A stretch of DNA of 64,000 nucleotides from Prevotella sp. (GCA_021204905.1 JAJPYN010000001.1:39740-103739), one strand, 5' to 3'. Shown: positions 54,793 to 63,950, numbered from the stretch's first letter. Numbers and translations are program-made. Notes: generated by a model from the letters alone, not told the origin.

Positions 54793-55502
54793 CGCGCTAT
54801 GAGTTCTTTCAGGTTGATGGTTCCTTCATAGATGGCTTTCCCGAATACCACGGCAGGCACGCCGGCGCGTTCCAATGCCTCGATGTCGTCCAAGGAGCGC
54901 ACACCGCCGCTGGCTATAAGGCGGCACTGGGGATGGGCCTTCATCACTTGGGCATATAGTTCGGTGGCGGGGCCTTGCAGGGTGCCGTCGCGGCTGATGT
55001 CGGTACAAAGCACGTGGCGCACGCCGTCTTGAAGGTACTTGTTCAAGAAGTCTTGCAGGGTTACGGCACTCTCTTCAAGCCAGCCATTGGTGCTGATAAG
55101 GCCACCCCGCACATCGGCTCCAAGAATGATGCGCTCCGCACCGTAGGTGTGCAGCCAACCCAAACAGGTATCGGGCCGGGTAACGGCGATACTGCCTACG
55201 GTAACCATGGCGGCACCGCTGTCGAACACTTGCTTGATGTCGTCGTCACTCTTCACGCCGCCGCCGAAATCGACTGTGAGCTTCGTGCGGGAAGTGATGG
55301 CTTGCAGTATAGCCAAGTTGACCACATGGCGGCTCTTGGCACCGTCCAAGTCGACGACGTGCAGCCGGCGGAAGCCCATACGCTCGAACTCCATGGCCAA
55401 CGCGACGGGGTCGCCATACTCCTTTTTCGTGTCATAATCGCCCCGGGTAAGGCGCACGCAGCGGCCGGCGATGATGTCGATTGCGGGAATTATCTCAATC
55501 AT
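54774..55502 (-). CDS. hisA: ProFAR isomerase HisA
   Basis: A 242-residue barrel with the HisA pattern: [20 protein letters not shown] (catalytic Asp8), [20 protein letters not shown], and [14 protein letters not shown] with the second Asp. It opens the ribose of ProFAR. It lies 12 bases after hisH. Confidence 0.96.
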   Translation of the reverse strand: MIEIIPAIDIIAGRCVRLTRGDYDTKKEYGDPVALAMEFERMGFRRLHVVDLDGAKSRHVVNLAILQAITSRTKLTVDFGGGVKSDDDIKQVFDSGAAMVTVGSIAVTRPDTCLGWLHTYGAERIILGADVRGGLISTNGWLEESAVTLQDFLNKYLQDGVRHVLCTDISRDGTLQGPATELYAQVMKAHPQCRLIASGGVRSLDDIEALERAGVPAVVFGKAIYEGTINLKELIARCLPKE

Positions 55503-55514
55503 TTTCGCCCTTTC

Positions 55515-56102
55515 TCAAAGCGCAAGGAAATTGCGCAAAATCCTTTCTCCAACCTCGCCGCTCTTCTCGGGGTGGAACTGCACGGCGTAAAAATTATCCT
55601 TCGCCAGCGCCGCGCTGAACGGCGTGATGTAATCCGTCGCGGCTGTGGTGAACGGGCAGAGCGGCACGTAGAAACTGTGCACGAAATAAACATATTCGCC
55701 CTCGCTGATGCCGTCGAAAAGCTTGCCCGCCGGCCTCGAAAGCGTGTCCCAACCCATGTGCGGCACCTTCTCCCTGCCCGCCGGCGCGAACTTCTTTACA
55801 TCGACGTCGAAGATGCCCAAACAGTCGACATCGCCCTCGTCGGAATGGCGGCAGAGCAGTTGCTGGCCGATGCAAATGCCTAATACAGGCTTCGTGAGCG
55901 AGCGTATCAATGTGTCGAGCCCGCGCGCGCGAAGACAGGCCATCGTGTGCCGCGCCTCGCCCTGACCGGGGAAAACGACCTTCTCGGCAAGCATTATCTC
56001 GCGCGCATCGTCAGTGAGTATTGGTTCTGCGCCCAACCGCTGCAACGCCATCGCCACCGACCGCACGTTGCCCGCCCCCGTTTTCAAAATCGCCACGCTC
56101 AT
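55515..56102 (-). CDS. hisH: Imidazole glycerol phosphate synthase subunit HisH
   Basis: A 195-residue class I glutamine amidotransferase. VAILKTGAGNVRSV is the N terminus; the nucleophile Cys is in GICIGQQLLC and the His/Glu pair in AVQFHPEKSG. The start at 56102 was chosen from the family N terminus; eight in-frame codons lie upstream. It is the first gene of the minus-strand hisH-A-F-IE block, diverging from the trp operon. Confidence 0.95.
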   Translation of the reverse strand: MSVAILKTGAGNVRSVAMALQRLGAEPILTDDAREIMLAEKVVFPGQGEARHTMACLRARGLDTLIRSLTKPVLGICIGQQLLCRHSDEGDVDCLGIFDVDVKKFAPAGREKVPHMGWDTLSRPAGKLFDGISEGEYVYFVHSFYVPLCPFTTAATDYITPFSAALAKDNFYAVQFHPEKSGEVGERILRNFLAL

Positions 56103-56123
56103 CGCATCGTTGTTTCTTGCCTG

Positions 56124-56131
56124 CAAAATTA
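56124..56131 (-). promoter_or_regulatory. Probable -7 element of hisH-A-F-IE
   Basis: The minus strand reads TAATTTTG, fitting TAnnTTTG, 21 bases before the hisH ATG. No clear -33 element. The trp promoter lies 53 bases away on the other strand. Confidence 0.45.
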
Positions 56132-56160
56132 ACGAAAATGAAGAAAATTACCGCTTTTTA

Positions 56161-56191
56161 CTTGCATATTGCTTTGTTTTTGTTACTTTTG
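56161..56191 (+). promoter_or_regulatory. Promoter of the trp operon
   Basis: CTTG at 56161-56164, 19 bases, then TACTTTTG at 56184-56191. Transcription would begin near 56198, just before the leader peptide ATG at 56211. Confidence 0.6.
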
Positions 56192-56210
56192 CCTGCGAAA
56201 GAGAGATAAA

Positions 56211-56267
56211 ATGGTTCAAAATGCGACATACTGGCGTTGGCAACTCGCAAAATCGACGGTTTCGTGA
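56211..56267 (+). CDS. trpL: trp leader peptide
   Basis: An 18-codon frame, MVQNATYWRWQLAKSTVS, with two Trp codons separated by one Arg codon, placed between the trp promoter and a terminator hairpin and preceded by a purine-rich site (gaaagagagata). The stop TGA overlaps the 5' strand of an alternative stem. Ribosome stalling at the Trp codons when charged tRNA-Trp is scarce would favour the alternative stem. The arrangement is the classic attenuator design. Confidence 0.8.
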   Translation: MVQNATYWRWQLAKSTVS

Positions 56268-56335
56268 GGGTGCGGCCATGCGCAAAGTAACAGCAAATAA
56301 AAGGCTCTTCGTTGACTCACGAGGGGCCGTTTTTA
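56261..56335 (+). promoter_or_regulatory. trp attenuator (antiterminator and terminator hairpins)
   Basis: Terminator: GGCTCTTCGT (56303-56312) pairs with ACGAGGGGCC (56319-56328), ten pairs with two G-T, followed by gttttt. Alternative: TTCGTGAG (56261-56268) pairs with CTCACGAG (56316-56323), which would disrupt the terminator's 3' arm. The leader peptide stop codon lies within the alternative arm, so ribosome position can choose between the two folds. Confidence 0.75.
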
Positions 56336-56347
56336 ATTCTTAATGCG

Positions 56348-57532
56348 ATGAAATACGGAGTTGACAAGAACGGATATTACGGCAGTTTCGGCGGCGCGTA
56401 TGTGCCCGAAATTTTGTACAAAACAGTGGAGACGCTGCGCGAGAATTACAGCCAAATACTTGATAGTGAGGACTTTAAGCGCGAATTCAGCCAACTGTTA
56501 AAAGATTATGTCGGTCGCCCCAGCCCGCTTTATTTCGCCAGTCGGATGAGCGAGAAGTACGGCTGCCACCTCTACCTGAAGCGCGAGGACCTTAACCACA
56601 CGGGGGCGCACAAGATTAACAACGCCATCGGGCAAATCTTGCTCGCCAAGCGCATGGGCAAGAAGAGAATCATCGCCGAGACGGGCGCTGGGCAGCACGG
56701 AGTGGCAACCGCCACGGTGTGCGCCCTGATGGACATGCCCTGCCGCGTCTATATGGGTGCCCTCGACGTTGAGCGGCAGCACCCAAACGTTGAGCGTATG
56801 CGAATGCTCGGAGCTGAGGTCTTCCCCGTGGAGAGCGGCAACAAGACGCTGAAGGACGCCACGAACGAAGCCATAAGAGACTGGTGCTGCCATCCCGCCG
56901 ACACCTTTTATATAATAGGAAGCACGGTGGGACCGCACCCATACCCCGACCTTGTGGCGAGGCTGCAAAGCGTGATCTCCGCCGAGATTAAGGTACAGCT
57001 TGAGCAAAAGACCGGGCGCAACTACCCCGACTGGCTTATAGCCTGCGTGGGAGGAGGCAGCAACGCAGCCGGCACTATCTACCATTATTTGGAAGACACC
57101 CGAGTGCGCATCGCCCTGGCCGAGGCGGGAGGAATGGGATTAGAGAGCGGACGGACGGCGGCGTCTCTGGAGATAGGCACGCTTGGCATACTGCACGGCA
57201 GCCGTATCAAGGTTATGCAGACCGAGGACGGACAGATAACGGAGCCGTACTCCATCTCGGCAGGGCTCGACTACCCCGGCACGGGCCCGCTGCACTGCAA
57301 CCTATACGAGAGCGGCAGGGCGCAGGCTTTGGCTGTGACCGACGAGGAGGCTCTGCGCGCGGCTTTCGAACTTACGAGGATGGAAGGCATAATACCCGCC
57401 CTCGAGAGCGCGCACGCCCTTGCCTTGCTGCCCAAGCTGAAGTTCAAGGCGGACGACATTGTAGTGCTCACCGTCAGCGGCAGGGGAGACAAGGATATGG
57501 CTACTTACCTGAAATATTATGGCAAAATATAG
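56348..57532 (+). CDS. trpB: Tryptophan synthase beta chain
   Basis: A 394-residue PLP enzyme. The PLP Lys is in LNHTGAHKINNA, the phosphate-binding loop is CVGGGSNAAGT, and ISAGLDYPGTGP and ALESAHAL complete the signature. ATG 56348 gives the family N terminus MKYGVDKNGYYGSFGGAYVP. It joins indole with serine to make tryptophan. Placed first in the operon, as in other Bacteroidales. It overlaps trpE by 14 bases. Confidence 0.97.
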   Translation: MKYGVDKNGYYGSFGGAYVPEILYKTVETLRENYSQILDSEDFKREFSQLLKDYVGRPSPLYFASRMSEKYGCHLYLKREDLNHTGAHKINNAIGQILLAKRMGKKRIIAETGAGQHGVATATVCALMDMPCRVYMGALDVERQHPNVERMRMLGAEVFPVESGNKTLKDATNEAIRDWCCHPADTFYIIGSTVGPHPYPDLVARLQSVISAEIKVQLEQKTGRNYPDWLIACVGGGSNAAGTIYHYLEDTRVRIALAEAGGMGLESGRTAASLEIGTLGILHGSRIKVMQTEDGQITEPYSISAGLDYPGTGPLHCNLYESGRAQALAVTDEEALRAAFELTRMEGIIPALESAHALALLPKLKFKADDIVVLTVSGRGDKDMATYLKYYGKI

Positions 57533-58919
57533 ATTCCACACGGCGTGCAAGCGGGTGCTCGGTGACTTGGTGACGCCCGTCAGCGCATACCTTAAGGTGC
57601 GTGACGTTTACCCGCAGAGCGCCTTGATGGAGAGTTCCGACTTCCACAGCCAAGAGAACTCGAAGTCGTTCATAGCGCTTCATCCCTTGGCCTCGGTGAG
57701 CATAGCGCACGGACGGGGGCGCATCAGCCTGCCCGACGGCACCGTCACTGAACACGAGATATCGGAAACGTACGGTGCTGCCGACTTGATTAACGACTTC
57801 ATCGCCCGCTTCGACATCGAAGGCGAGGGCAGGGAGTTCGCCGGAATGTACGGCTTCACCTCCTTCAACGCTGTGCGCTACTTCGAGAACATAGCAGTGA
57901 AGGACGAGACGCAATCGGAAAACGACGCCCCCGACATGATATACATATTATATAAGGAAATCGTGGTGCTTGACCATTTCCGCAGCGAGATGACGCTTAT
58001 TCAACTGCTTGAGGACGGAGAAAAGGACGACCTCGACCAACTGGAGCGAGACATTCTGGGGCACAAGGCGAGGCTCTACGACTTCCATGCCGAGGGCGAG
58101 CCTGAAAGCACCCTGACGGACGACGAGCACAGGGAGAACATACGCCACGGCATCGGGCACTGCCTGAGGGGAGACGTGTTTCAAATAGTCCTGTCCCGCA
58201 GGTTCATGCAGCGTTACAGCGGCGACGACTTCAAGCTTTACCGTGCCTTGAGGAGCATCAACCCCAGTCCCTATCTGTTTTACTTCGACTTCGGCGGCTT
58301 CCGCATCTTCGGCTCAAGCCCTGAGACGCATTGCAGGATTAGCGGCAGGCAGGCGTACATCGACCCGATAGCAGGCACGACACGTCGCACGGGCAATGCG
58401 GAGGAGGACAGACGGAATGCCCTCTACTTGCGCAACGACCCCAAGGAGAACGCCGAGCACGTTATGCTTGTGGACTTGGCCCGCAACGACCTGAGCCGCA
58501 ACTGCCACGGGGTGAGGGTGGAGTTCTACAAGGAAATGCAGTACTACAGCCACGTCATCCACCTTGTGAGCCGTGTGACGGGCGAGCTTGACGAGGGGGC
58601 AGACCCCATAAAGGCGTTCATCGACACCTTCCCCGCAGGCACGCTCAGCGGTGCGCCCAAGGTGAGAGCGATGCAGCTTATAAGCGAGTACGAGCCGCAC
58701 AACAGGGGGGCTTACGGCGGTTGCATAGGCTTCATAGGGCTGAACGGAGAACTGAACCAAGCCATCACGATACGCACCTTCGTGAGCCGCGGCGGGGTGC
58801 TGTGGTTTCAGGCAGGCGGCGGCATAGTGGCGAAAAGCGACGTGGAGTATGAGTTGCAGGAGGTGAACAACAAGCTTGGCGCACTGCGCAAGGCGATAGA
58901 AGTGGCAGAGAAGCTATGA
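57519..58919 (+). CDS. trpE: Anthranilate synthase component I
   Basis: A 466-residue chorismate-binding enzyme. LMESSDFHSQENSKSF carries the ESS motif typical of the Trp feedback site. The active site includes IDPIAGTTRRTG, DLARNDLSRNC, TFPAGTLSGAPKVRAMQL and RTFVSRGG. It makes anthranilate with TrpG. The stop overlaps the trpG start (ATGA). Confidence 0.96.
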   Translation: MAKYRFHTACKRVLGDLVTPVSAYLKVRDVYPQSALMESSDFHSQENSKSFIALHPLASVSIAHGRGRISLPDGTVTEHEISETYGAADLINDFIARFDIEGEGREFAGMYGFTSFNAVRYFENIAVKDETQSENDAPDMIYILYKEIVVLDHFRSEMTLIQLLEDGEKDDLDQLERDILGHKARLYDFHAEGEPESTLTDDEHRENIRHGIGHCLRGDVFQIVLSRRFMQRYSGDDFKLYRALRSINPSPYLFYFDFGGFRIFGSSPETHCRISGRQAYIDPIAGTTRRTGNAEEDRRNALYLRNDPKENAEHVMLVDLARNDLSRNCHGVRVEFYKEMQYYSHVIHLVSRVTGELDEGADPIKAFIDTFPAGTLSGAPKVRAMQLISEYEPHNRGAYGGCIGFIGLNGELNQAITIRTFVSRGGVLWFQAGGGIVAKSDVEYELQEVNNKLGALRKAIEVAEKL

Positions 58920-59485
58920 ACAAGCGGATAATAATAATAGATAACTACGACTCCTTCACCTACAACCTTGCGCACTTGGTGCGGGAGCTTGGGGCGGAAG
59001 TGAAGGTTGTGCGCAACGATAAGTTCCAACTGTCGGAGCTTGAGCCGTTCGACAAGGTAGTGCTTTCGCCTGGTCCAGGCATTCCCTGCGAGGCGGGACT
59101 AATGCCGCAGGTGATAGAGACGTATGCCGAGAGCAAGCCAATCTTGGGCATCTGCCTCGGGCATCAGGCGATAGGCGAGGCTTTCGGCGGCAGCCTCACC
59201 AACCTTAGCGACGTGTTCCACGGGGTGGCTACGCCCGTTAGCGTCTCTGAGGACGACTATATCTTCGAGGGCTTGCCCGCAGAGATTGAGGTGGGGCGTT
59301 ACCACTCGTGGATTGTGGACAGGGACAGTCTTCCCTCCTGCCTCGAGGCGACAAGCCTTAGCCGTGAGGGCTACATCATGTCGCTGCGGCACAAGCGGCT
59401 CGACATACGGGGCATTCAGTTCCACCCCGAGAGCGTGCTTACCCCCGACGGGAAGAAGATAATGAGCAACTGGCTAACACATTAA
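58916..59485 (+). CDS. trpG: Anthranilate synthase component II (glutamine amidotransferase)
   Basis: A 189-residue class I amidotransferase: IIDNYDSFTYNLAHLV, LSPGPGIP, the Cys nucleophile in GICLGHQAIGEAFGG, and GIQFHPESVLTPDG. It supplies ammonia to TrpE; the closely related PabA role is possible too. It lies 11 bases before trpD. Confidence 0.95.
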   Translation: MNKRIIIIDNYDSFTYNLAHLVRELGAEVKVVRNDKFQLSELEPFDKVVLSPGPGIPCEAGLMPQVIETYAESKPILGICLGHQAIGEAFGGSLTNLSDVFHGVATPVSVSEDDYIFEGLPAEIEVGRYHSWIVDRDSLPSCLEATSLSREGYIMSLRHKRLDIRGIQFHPESVLTPDGKKIMSNWLTH

Positions 59486-59496
59486 TTAGAAAGGAT

Positions 59497-60492
59497 ATGA
59501 AGAAATATTTGGCTAAGCTTATCGACGGAGAGACATTGTCTCGTGAGGAGACCCACGAGATAATGATCGGCATCACGCAAGAGCGGTATAACGTGCAGCA
59601 GATAGCCGCCCTGCTGATGGCTCTGCAGACAAGGGGCGTGAGCGTGGACGAGCTGCTGGGCTTTCGCGACGGACTGCTTGAGACGGGCAAGAAGGTAGAC
59701 CTCTCTCAGTACGACACCATAGATATCGTGGGCACTGGAGGCGACGGCAAGAACACGTTCAACATAAGCACCTGCGCCGCTTTCGTTGTGGCAGGGGCGG
59801 GCAGGAAAGTGTCGAAGCACGGCAACTTCGGCAGCACGAGCGTGAGCGGGGCAAGCAACGTCTTGCAGGAGCTTGGCGTACGCTTCACCGACAACACTGA
59901 CACTCTTCGCCGCTCGCTCGACGAGGCGGGGATATGTTACTTCCACGCCCCGCTCTTCGCCTACGGCATGAAGTTCGTGGGTCCCACACGTAAAGCCCTC
60001 GCCGTGCCTACCTGCTTCAACCTCCTCGGTCCGCTTGTCAACCCCTGTCAGCCCAAGAGTTCGCTGCACGGCACCGCCACGCAGGAGCAGCTTCGCCTCT
60101 ACGACAGCGTTCACCAGCGCATAGGCGATAACTACGGACTGGTGACAAGCCACGACGGCTACGACGAGATTTCGCTGACGGGCAGCTTCAAGTGCGTCAT
60201 TAACAAACAAGAGAAGGTGTACAACCCTGAGGAGATAGGCTTCAAGCGTGTGGCGGCAAGTGAGCTGTCGGGCGGCAGCACACTGGAGCAGGCTAAGCAG
60301 ACGTTCCTCAGCGTGCTGGAGGGGACAAGCACGGAGGCGCAGAGGGATGTTGTCCTGGCTAACGCGGCTTGTGCCATCAGCGTTATAGACAGGCGCACGG
60401 ACTTCCCTGCTTCCGTCGAGGCGGCTCGTGAGTCGCTGCTCAGCGGCAAGGCATTGAAGGCGTTCCGTAAGTTCGTGGAGATTAATCGATGA
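59497..60492 (+). CDS. trpD: Anthranilate phosphoribosyltransferase
   Basis: A 331-residue enzyme with the PRPP motif VGTGGDGKNTFNIST, the KHGNFGSTSVSGASNVL loop, and YFHAPLFAYGMKFVGPTRKAL. Length is typical. Its stop overlaps the trpC start by 4 bases. Confidence 0.96.
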   Translation: MKKYLAKLIDGETLSREETHEIMIGITQERYNVQQIAALLMALQTRGVSVDELLGFRDGLLETGKKVDLSQYDTIDIVGTGGDGKNTFNISTCAAFVVAGAGRKVSKHGNFGSTSVSGASNVLQELGVRFTDNTDTLRRSLDEAGICYFHAPLFAYGMKFVGPTRKALAVPTCFNLLGPLVNPCQPKSSLHGTATQEQLRLYDSVHQRIGDNYGLVTSHDGYDEISLTGSFKCVINKQEKVYNPEEIGFKRVAASELSGGSTLEQAKQTFLSVLEGTSTEAQRDVVLANAACAISVIDRRTDFPASVEAARESLLSGKALKAFRKFVEINR

Positions 60493-61283
60493 TGGATATC
60501 CTTGAGGAGATAGTGGCGCACAAGCGCATTGAGGTGGAGCGGCAGAAGAGGGAGCTTACGCCCCGTGAGCTTCACGGGCGTGTGGAGAGGCTGCTTGCAG
60601 AGGGCAGGGTCGTGCCTCGCTCTATGCGCCAGTCCCTTGCTGACAGCAGCACGGGTATCATTGCCGAGTTCAAGCGCAAGAGCCCGTCGAAAGGCTGGAT
60701 ACACGCCGACGCTGACCCGCTTAAGGTGGTGCCGCAGTACGAGCAGGGCGGTGCTTCAGCGCTTAGCATACTGACCGACGCAGAATACTTCGGCGGCACG
60801 ATGGACTACGTCCGAAGGCTTCGCCCCTTGGTCGGGCTGCCCATCCTCAGAAAGGACTTCATCGTGGACGAGTACCAGCTCTTCCAAGCCAAGGAGATAG
60901 GGGCGGACTGCGTGCTGCTCATCGCCGCCGACTTAACAAGGGAGGAGTGCCTCACACTCACACGCACCGCCCACGAGATTGGGCTGGAGGCGCTGCTCGA
61001 GATACACTCAGAGAGGGAACTCTCTTACGTCAGCGACGAGACGGACATGGTGGGCGTCAACAACCGCAACCTCGGCACCTTCCACACCGACGTGCGGAAC
61101 TCCTTCCGCCTCGCAGAGCTTTTGCCCGAGGACAAGCTTAAGGTGAGCGAGAGCGGTATAAGCGACCCCTGGACGATACGCCTGCTCCGGGAGGCAGGCT
61201 TCCGCGGCTTCCTCGTCGGGGAGAGGTTCATGCGTGAGGCAAGCCCCGCGGAGGCTCTTGGCAAGTTCATCAGGGAGCTATGA
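60489..61283 (+). CDS. trpC: Indole-3-glycerol phosphate synthase
   Basis: A 264-residue barrel. IIAEFKRKSPSKGWI has the catalytic Lys and Glu, LPILRKDFIVDEYQ the second Lys, and VGVNNRNLGTFHTD and VSESGIS the phosphate site. Two adjacent ATGs (60489 and 60492) could start it. It overlaps trpF by 4 bases. Confidence 0.96.
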   Translation: MMDILEEIVAHKRIEVERQKRELTPRELHGRVERLLAEGRVVPRSMRQSLADSSTGIIAEFKRKSPSKGWIHADADPLKVVPQYEQGGASALSILTDAEYFGGTMDYVRRLRPLVGLPILRKDFIVDEYQLFQAKEIGADCVLLIAADLTREECLTLTRTAHEIGLEALLEIHSERELSYVSDETDMVGVNNRNLGTFHTDVRNSFRLAELLPEDKLKVSESGISDPWTIRLLREAGFRGFLVGERFMREASPAEALGKFIREL

Positions 61284-61906
61284 CGATTAAGGTGTGCGGA
61301 CTGAGGGACGGGCAGAACATCCGCGAGGTTGAAGCCTTGCGCCCCGACATGATGGGCTTCATCTGCTGGCAGGGCAGCAAGCGCAACGTGAGCGAGCTGC
61401 CGAGCTACCTTCCCAAGGTCTGCCGTGTGGGCGTGCTCGTCAACCCTACCGTGGAGGAAGCTGTGAGCCTTGCCCGTTGGCTCGGTCTCGACCGCATACA
61501 GCTGCACGGCGACGAAAGCCCCCGCCTCTGCCAAGAGATAGGCGAGGCGACGGGGCTGCCCATAACGAAAGCCATACAGGTGGGCAGTGCGGAGGACTTA
61601 GGCAAGTGCCTGCCTTACGAGCGGACGGAGGCTGTCGACCTCTTGCTCTTCGACACGCAGAGCCAAGCGAAAGGGGGCAGCGGCAGGCGCTTCGACTGGA
61701 GTGTGCTATCCGAGTACGACGGGCAGAAGCCTTTCCTCCTTGCGGGCGGTATAGGCCCGGGCGACGAGCAGGCGGTGCTCTCACTGCGCCACCCACGCCT
61801 TGCGGGCATAGATCTCAACAGCCGCTTCGAGCTTGCGCCCGCCATTAAGAACACAGACACACTAAGGCAATTCATAAATACCATACGCAATGGACAACAG
61901 GATTAA
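61280..61906 (+). CDS. trpF: Phosphoribosylanthranilate isomerase
   Basis: A 208-residue barrel: TIKVCGLRDGQNIREV contains the catalytic Cys, DRIQLHGDESP the middle strand, LLLFDTQSQAKGGSGRRFDW the catalytic Asp and LAGGIGPGDE the phosphate loop. It overlaps the trpA start by 17 bases. Confidence 0.95.
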   Translation: MTIKVCGLRDGQNIREVEALRPDMMGFICWQGSKRNVSELPSYLPKVCRVGVLVNPTVEEAVSLARWLGLDRIQLHGDESPRLCQEIGEATGLPITKAIQVGSAEDLGKCLPYERTEAVDLLLFDTQSQAKGGSGRRFDWSVLSEYDGQKPFLLAGGIGPGDEQAVLSLRHPRLAGIDLNSRFELAPAIKNTDTLRQFINTIRNGQQD

Positions 61907-62666
61907 CAAGCTCTTCGCCAGCCACCCACGAGGCTTGCTCTCGCTCTACTTCTGCGCAGGCCACCCCACTCTTGAGGGTACTCGCCAAGTGATAGAGACC
62001 CTCGAGCGCAAGGGCATCGACATGATTGAGGTGGGCATACCCTTCAGCGACCCGATGGCGGACGGACCCGTGATACAAGACGCAGCCACCAAGGCGCTGC
62101 GCAACGGCATGACCCTCCGCAAGCTCTTCTCGCAGCTCGAGGGCATAAGAGAGACCGTCAGGATGCCCCTTATACTGATGGGCTATATGAACCCAATCTA
62201 CCAGTTCGGCTACGAGCGCTTCTTCCAGGAGTGCAGGCGCATCGGCATAGACGGGGCCATCATCCCCGACCTCCCGTTCAAGGACTACCTCGAGGAGGTG
62301 AAGCCCATCGCCGACAGGCACGACATGCGCGTCATCATGCTCATCACCCCCGAGACGAGCGACGAGCGCATACGCTTCATCGACGAGCACACCGACGGCT
62401 TCATCTACATGGTAAGCAGCGCCGCAACGACGGGTGCGCAGCGGGAGTTCGACGAGCAGAAGCAGGCTTACTTCAACCACGTGGCTTCGATGAAGCTCCG
62501 CAACCCCCGCATGATTGGCTTCGGCATAAGCAACCGCCAGACGCTCGAGAGCGCACAGCGGAACGCCAGCGGGGCTATCATCGGCAGCAAGTTCGTGCAG
62601 CTCCTTGAGCAGTACACCGACCCCGCCCTCGCCGCCGACGCACTATTCGATGCTCTTCGCAAGTAG
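61890..62666 (+). CDS. trpA: Tryptophan synthase alpha chain
   Basis: A 258-residue barrel with both catalytic acids: MIEVGIPFSDPMADGPVIQ has the Glu and Asp. PLILMGYMNPIYQFG and GFGISNRQTLESAQ are also signatures. It cleaves indole-3-glycerol phosphate and passes indole to TrpB. It ends the operon; no clear terminator follows. Confidence 0.96.
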   Translation: MDNRINKLFASHPRGLLSLYFCAGHPTLEGTRQVIETLERKGIDMIEVGIPFSDPMADGPVIQDAATKALRNGMTLRKLFSQLEGIRETVRMPLILMGYMNPIYQFGYERFFQECRRIGIDGAIIPDLPFKDYLEEVKPIADRHDMRVIMLITPETSDERIRFIDEHTDGFIYMVSSAATTGAQREFDEQKQAYFNHVASMKLRNPRMIGFGISNRQTLESAQRNASGAIIGSKFVQLLEQYTDPALAADALFDALRK

Positions 62667-62719
62667 CCGCTTTCGGGAAAGATAAGGCAGAAACGCCTCT
62701 CCGCTTGTCAAAATTTGTT

Positions 62720-62727
62720 TACCTTTG
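62720..62727 (+). promoter_or_regulatory. Probable -7 element of the acyltransferase gene
   Basis: TACCTTTG matches TAnnTTTG, 41 bases before the ATG at 62769. No -33 element is evident at the expected distance, so this is tentative. Confidence 0.45.
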
Positions 62728-62768
62728 CAGTTAGCATCCGCCGCAACAAGGGCAATTGAAATAACGAG

Positions 62769-63878
62769 ATGAACGAGGTTACATCCAAGACAATATCATT
62801 CCTGCGCTTCCCGCTAATCGTTATGGTGGTGTTTATCCATTCGAATTTGCTCGAAGTTACAGTGAACGGGGTCTGCTTCGTAGAAGAGGGTTCCTATCCG
62901 ATCTTTGAGTTTATCCTTCATCTCGTAAGCGGGAGTATTGCCAGAATATGTGTGCCGCTGTTCTTCTTCATCTCCGGGTTTCTGTTCTTTTCACGGGCAG
63001 ACCTATCCGACATTAAACACATCCCCGCGCCGTCGTTCTTCTTGGGCAAGTTCCGCCGCAGAATAAGCACGCTCCTGATACCTTATCTGCTGTGGAATAC
63101 GGCGTGTTTCGTGCTTATCGCGACATTACAAATGTTTGGCGGCAATTCGTTTTTGGGCGGCGACAAGCTCGTCAGAGACTATACCTTTGCCGATTGGGTT
63201 GCAATATTCTGGCAGTACAAGAACGGCATGCCTATTGACCCTCCGCTGTGGTTTATGCGTGATTTGATGATTCTGACACTGTTGACTCCTTTAATCTTCA
63301 TAATTGTAAAACACCTCAAAGCAACCGTCCTTGCTCTTTTGTGGCTATGCTGGGAAACAGATTTATGGTTTGACGGGATTGCGGGACTAAGCATACAAGA
63401 CTTGTTTTGGTTCTCTTTCGGAGCTTTTTTCAGCATCCACGGAAAGGACTTTATCAAAACGTTCGCGCCATACAGAAAGATTTCTCTTATTGTTTTTATC
63501 TGCCTTGTGGCTGTGGAGACAATATTGTGGGAAGTCGGTTCACCGGATGCCCGTTGGCACGACATTCTCTACAACACAGGCGTATTTGCCGGCGCAATAA
63601 CAATCCTGACATGGAGTGCGAGAGGAATAGAAAAGGGGGTGCTCCGGGTCAGCCCCTTGCTTGTGTCGTCCGCTTTCTTCGTATACGCGTTTCACAGCAA
63701 GCCGCTTATGGCTATGCTTAAGGTAACTCTCCCCCGACTGTATCCGATGAACGACCTCACGCTTATCCTCGCTTATATCATTATCCCCGCCCTTGTCATA
63801 ACGCTCGGCATCGGGCTCTACGTTATACTTAAACGATATATGCCGCGCTTCACAAACATAATCACCGGCGGCAGGTAA
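62769..63878 (+). CDS. Acyltransferase 3 family membrane protein
   Basis: A 369-residue protein with about ten TM helices. The first helix has SFLRFPLIVMVVFIHSNLLE, where the His is the conserved catalytic residue of the family, followed by ICVPLFFFISGFLFFSR, the second signature. Such enzymes O-acetylate or O-succinylate surface glycans. No glycan-synthesis genes are adjacent, so the acceptor is unknown. It converges on the rRNA operon. Confidence 0.88.
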   Translation: MNEVTSKTISFLRFPLIVMVVFIHSNLLEVTVNGVCFVEEGSYPIFEFILHLVSGSIARICVPLFFFISGFLFFSRADLSDIKHIPAPSFFLGKFRRRISTLLIPYLLWNTACFVLIATLQMFGGNSFLGGDKLVRDYTFADWVAIFWQYKNGMPIDPPLWFMRDLMILTLLTPLIFIIVKHLKATVLALLWLCWETDLWFDGIAGLSIQDLFWFSFGAFFSIHGKDFIKTFAPYRKISLIVFICLVAVETILWEVGSPDARWHDILYNTGVFAGAITILTWSARGIEKGVLRVSPLLVSSAFFVYAFHSKPLMAMLKVTLPRLYPMNDLTLILAYIIIPALVITLGIGLYVILKRYMPRFTNIITGGR

Positions 63879-63905
63879 CCGCCGAACAACATATACACAA
63901 AAACA

Positions 63906-63942
63906 ATACGCCTCTCAAAGATAAAATCCTTGAGGGGCGTAT
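63906..63942 (-). terminator. Terminator after 5S rRNA
   Basis: ATACGCCTCTCAA and TTGAGGGGCGTAT form a 13-pair stem (one G-T pair) with an 11-base loop. On the minus strand it is followed by tgttttt, so it ends the rRNA transcript; it may also serve the acyltransferase gene. Confidence 0.8.
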
Positions 63943-63950
63943 AAAGAAAA

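Noticed and set aside
56348..62666. Horizontal transfer of the trp operon because AGG and CGT arginine codons look more frequent
   Set aside because: AGG also occurs in dxs and trkA, and the difference was not counted; the operon order is the usual Bacteroidales one.
63906..63942. Attachment site next to the rRNA operon
   Set aside because: The inverted repeat is a terminator; no integrase or direct repeats are nearby.
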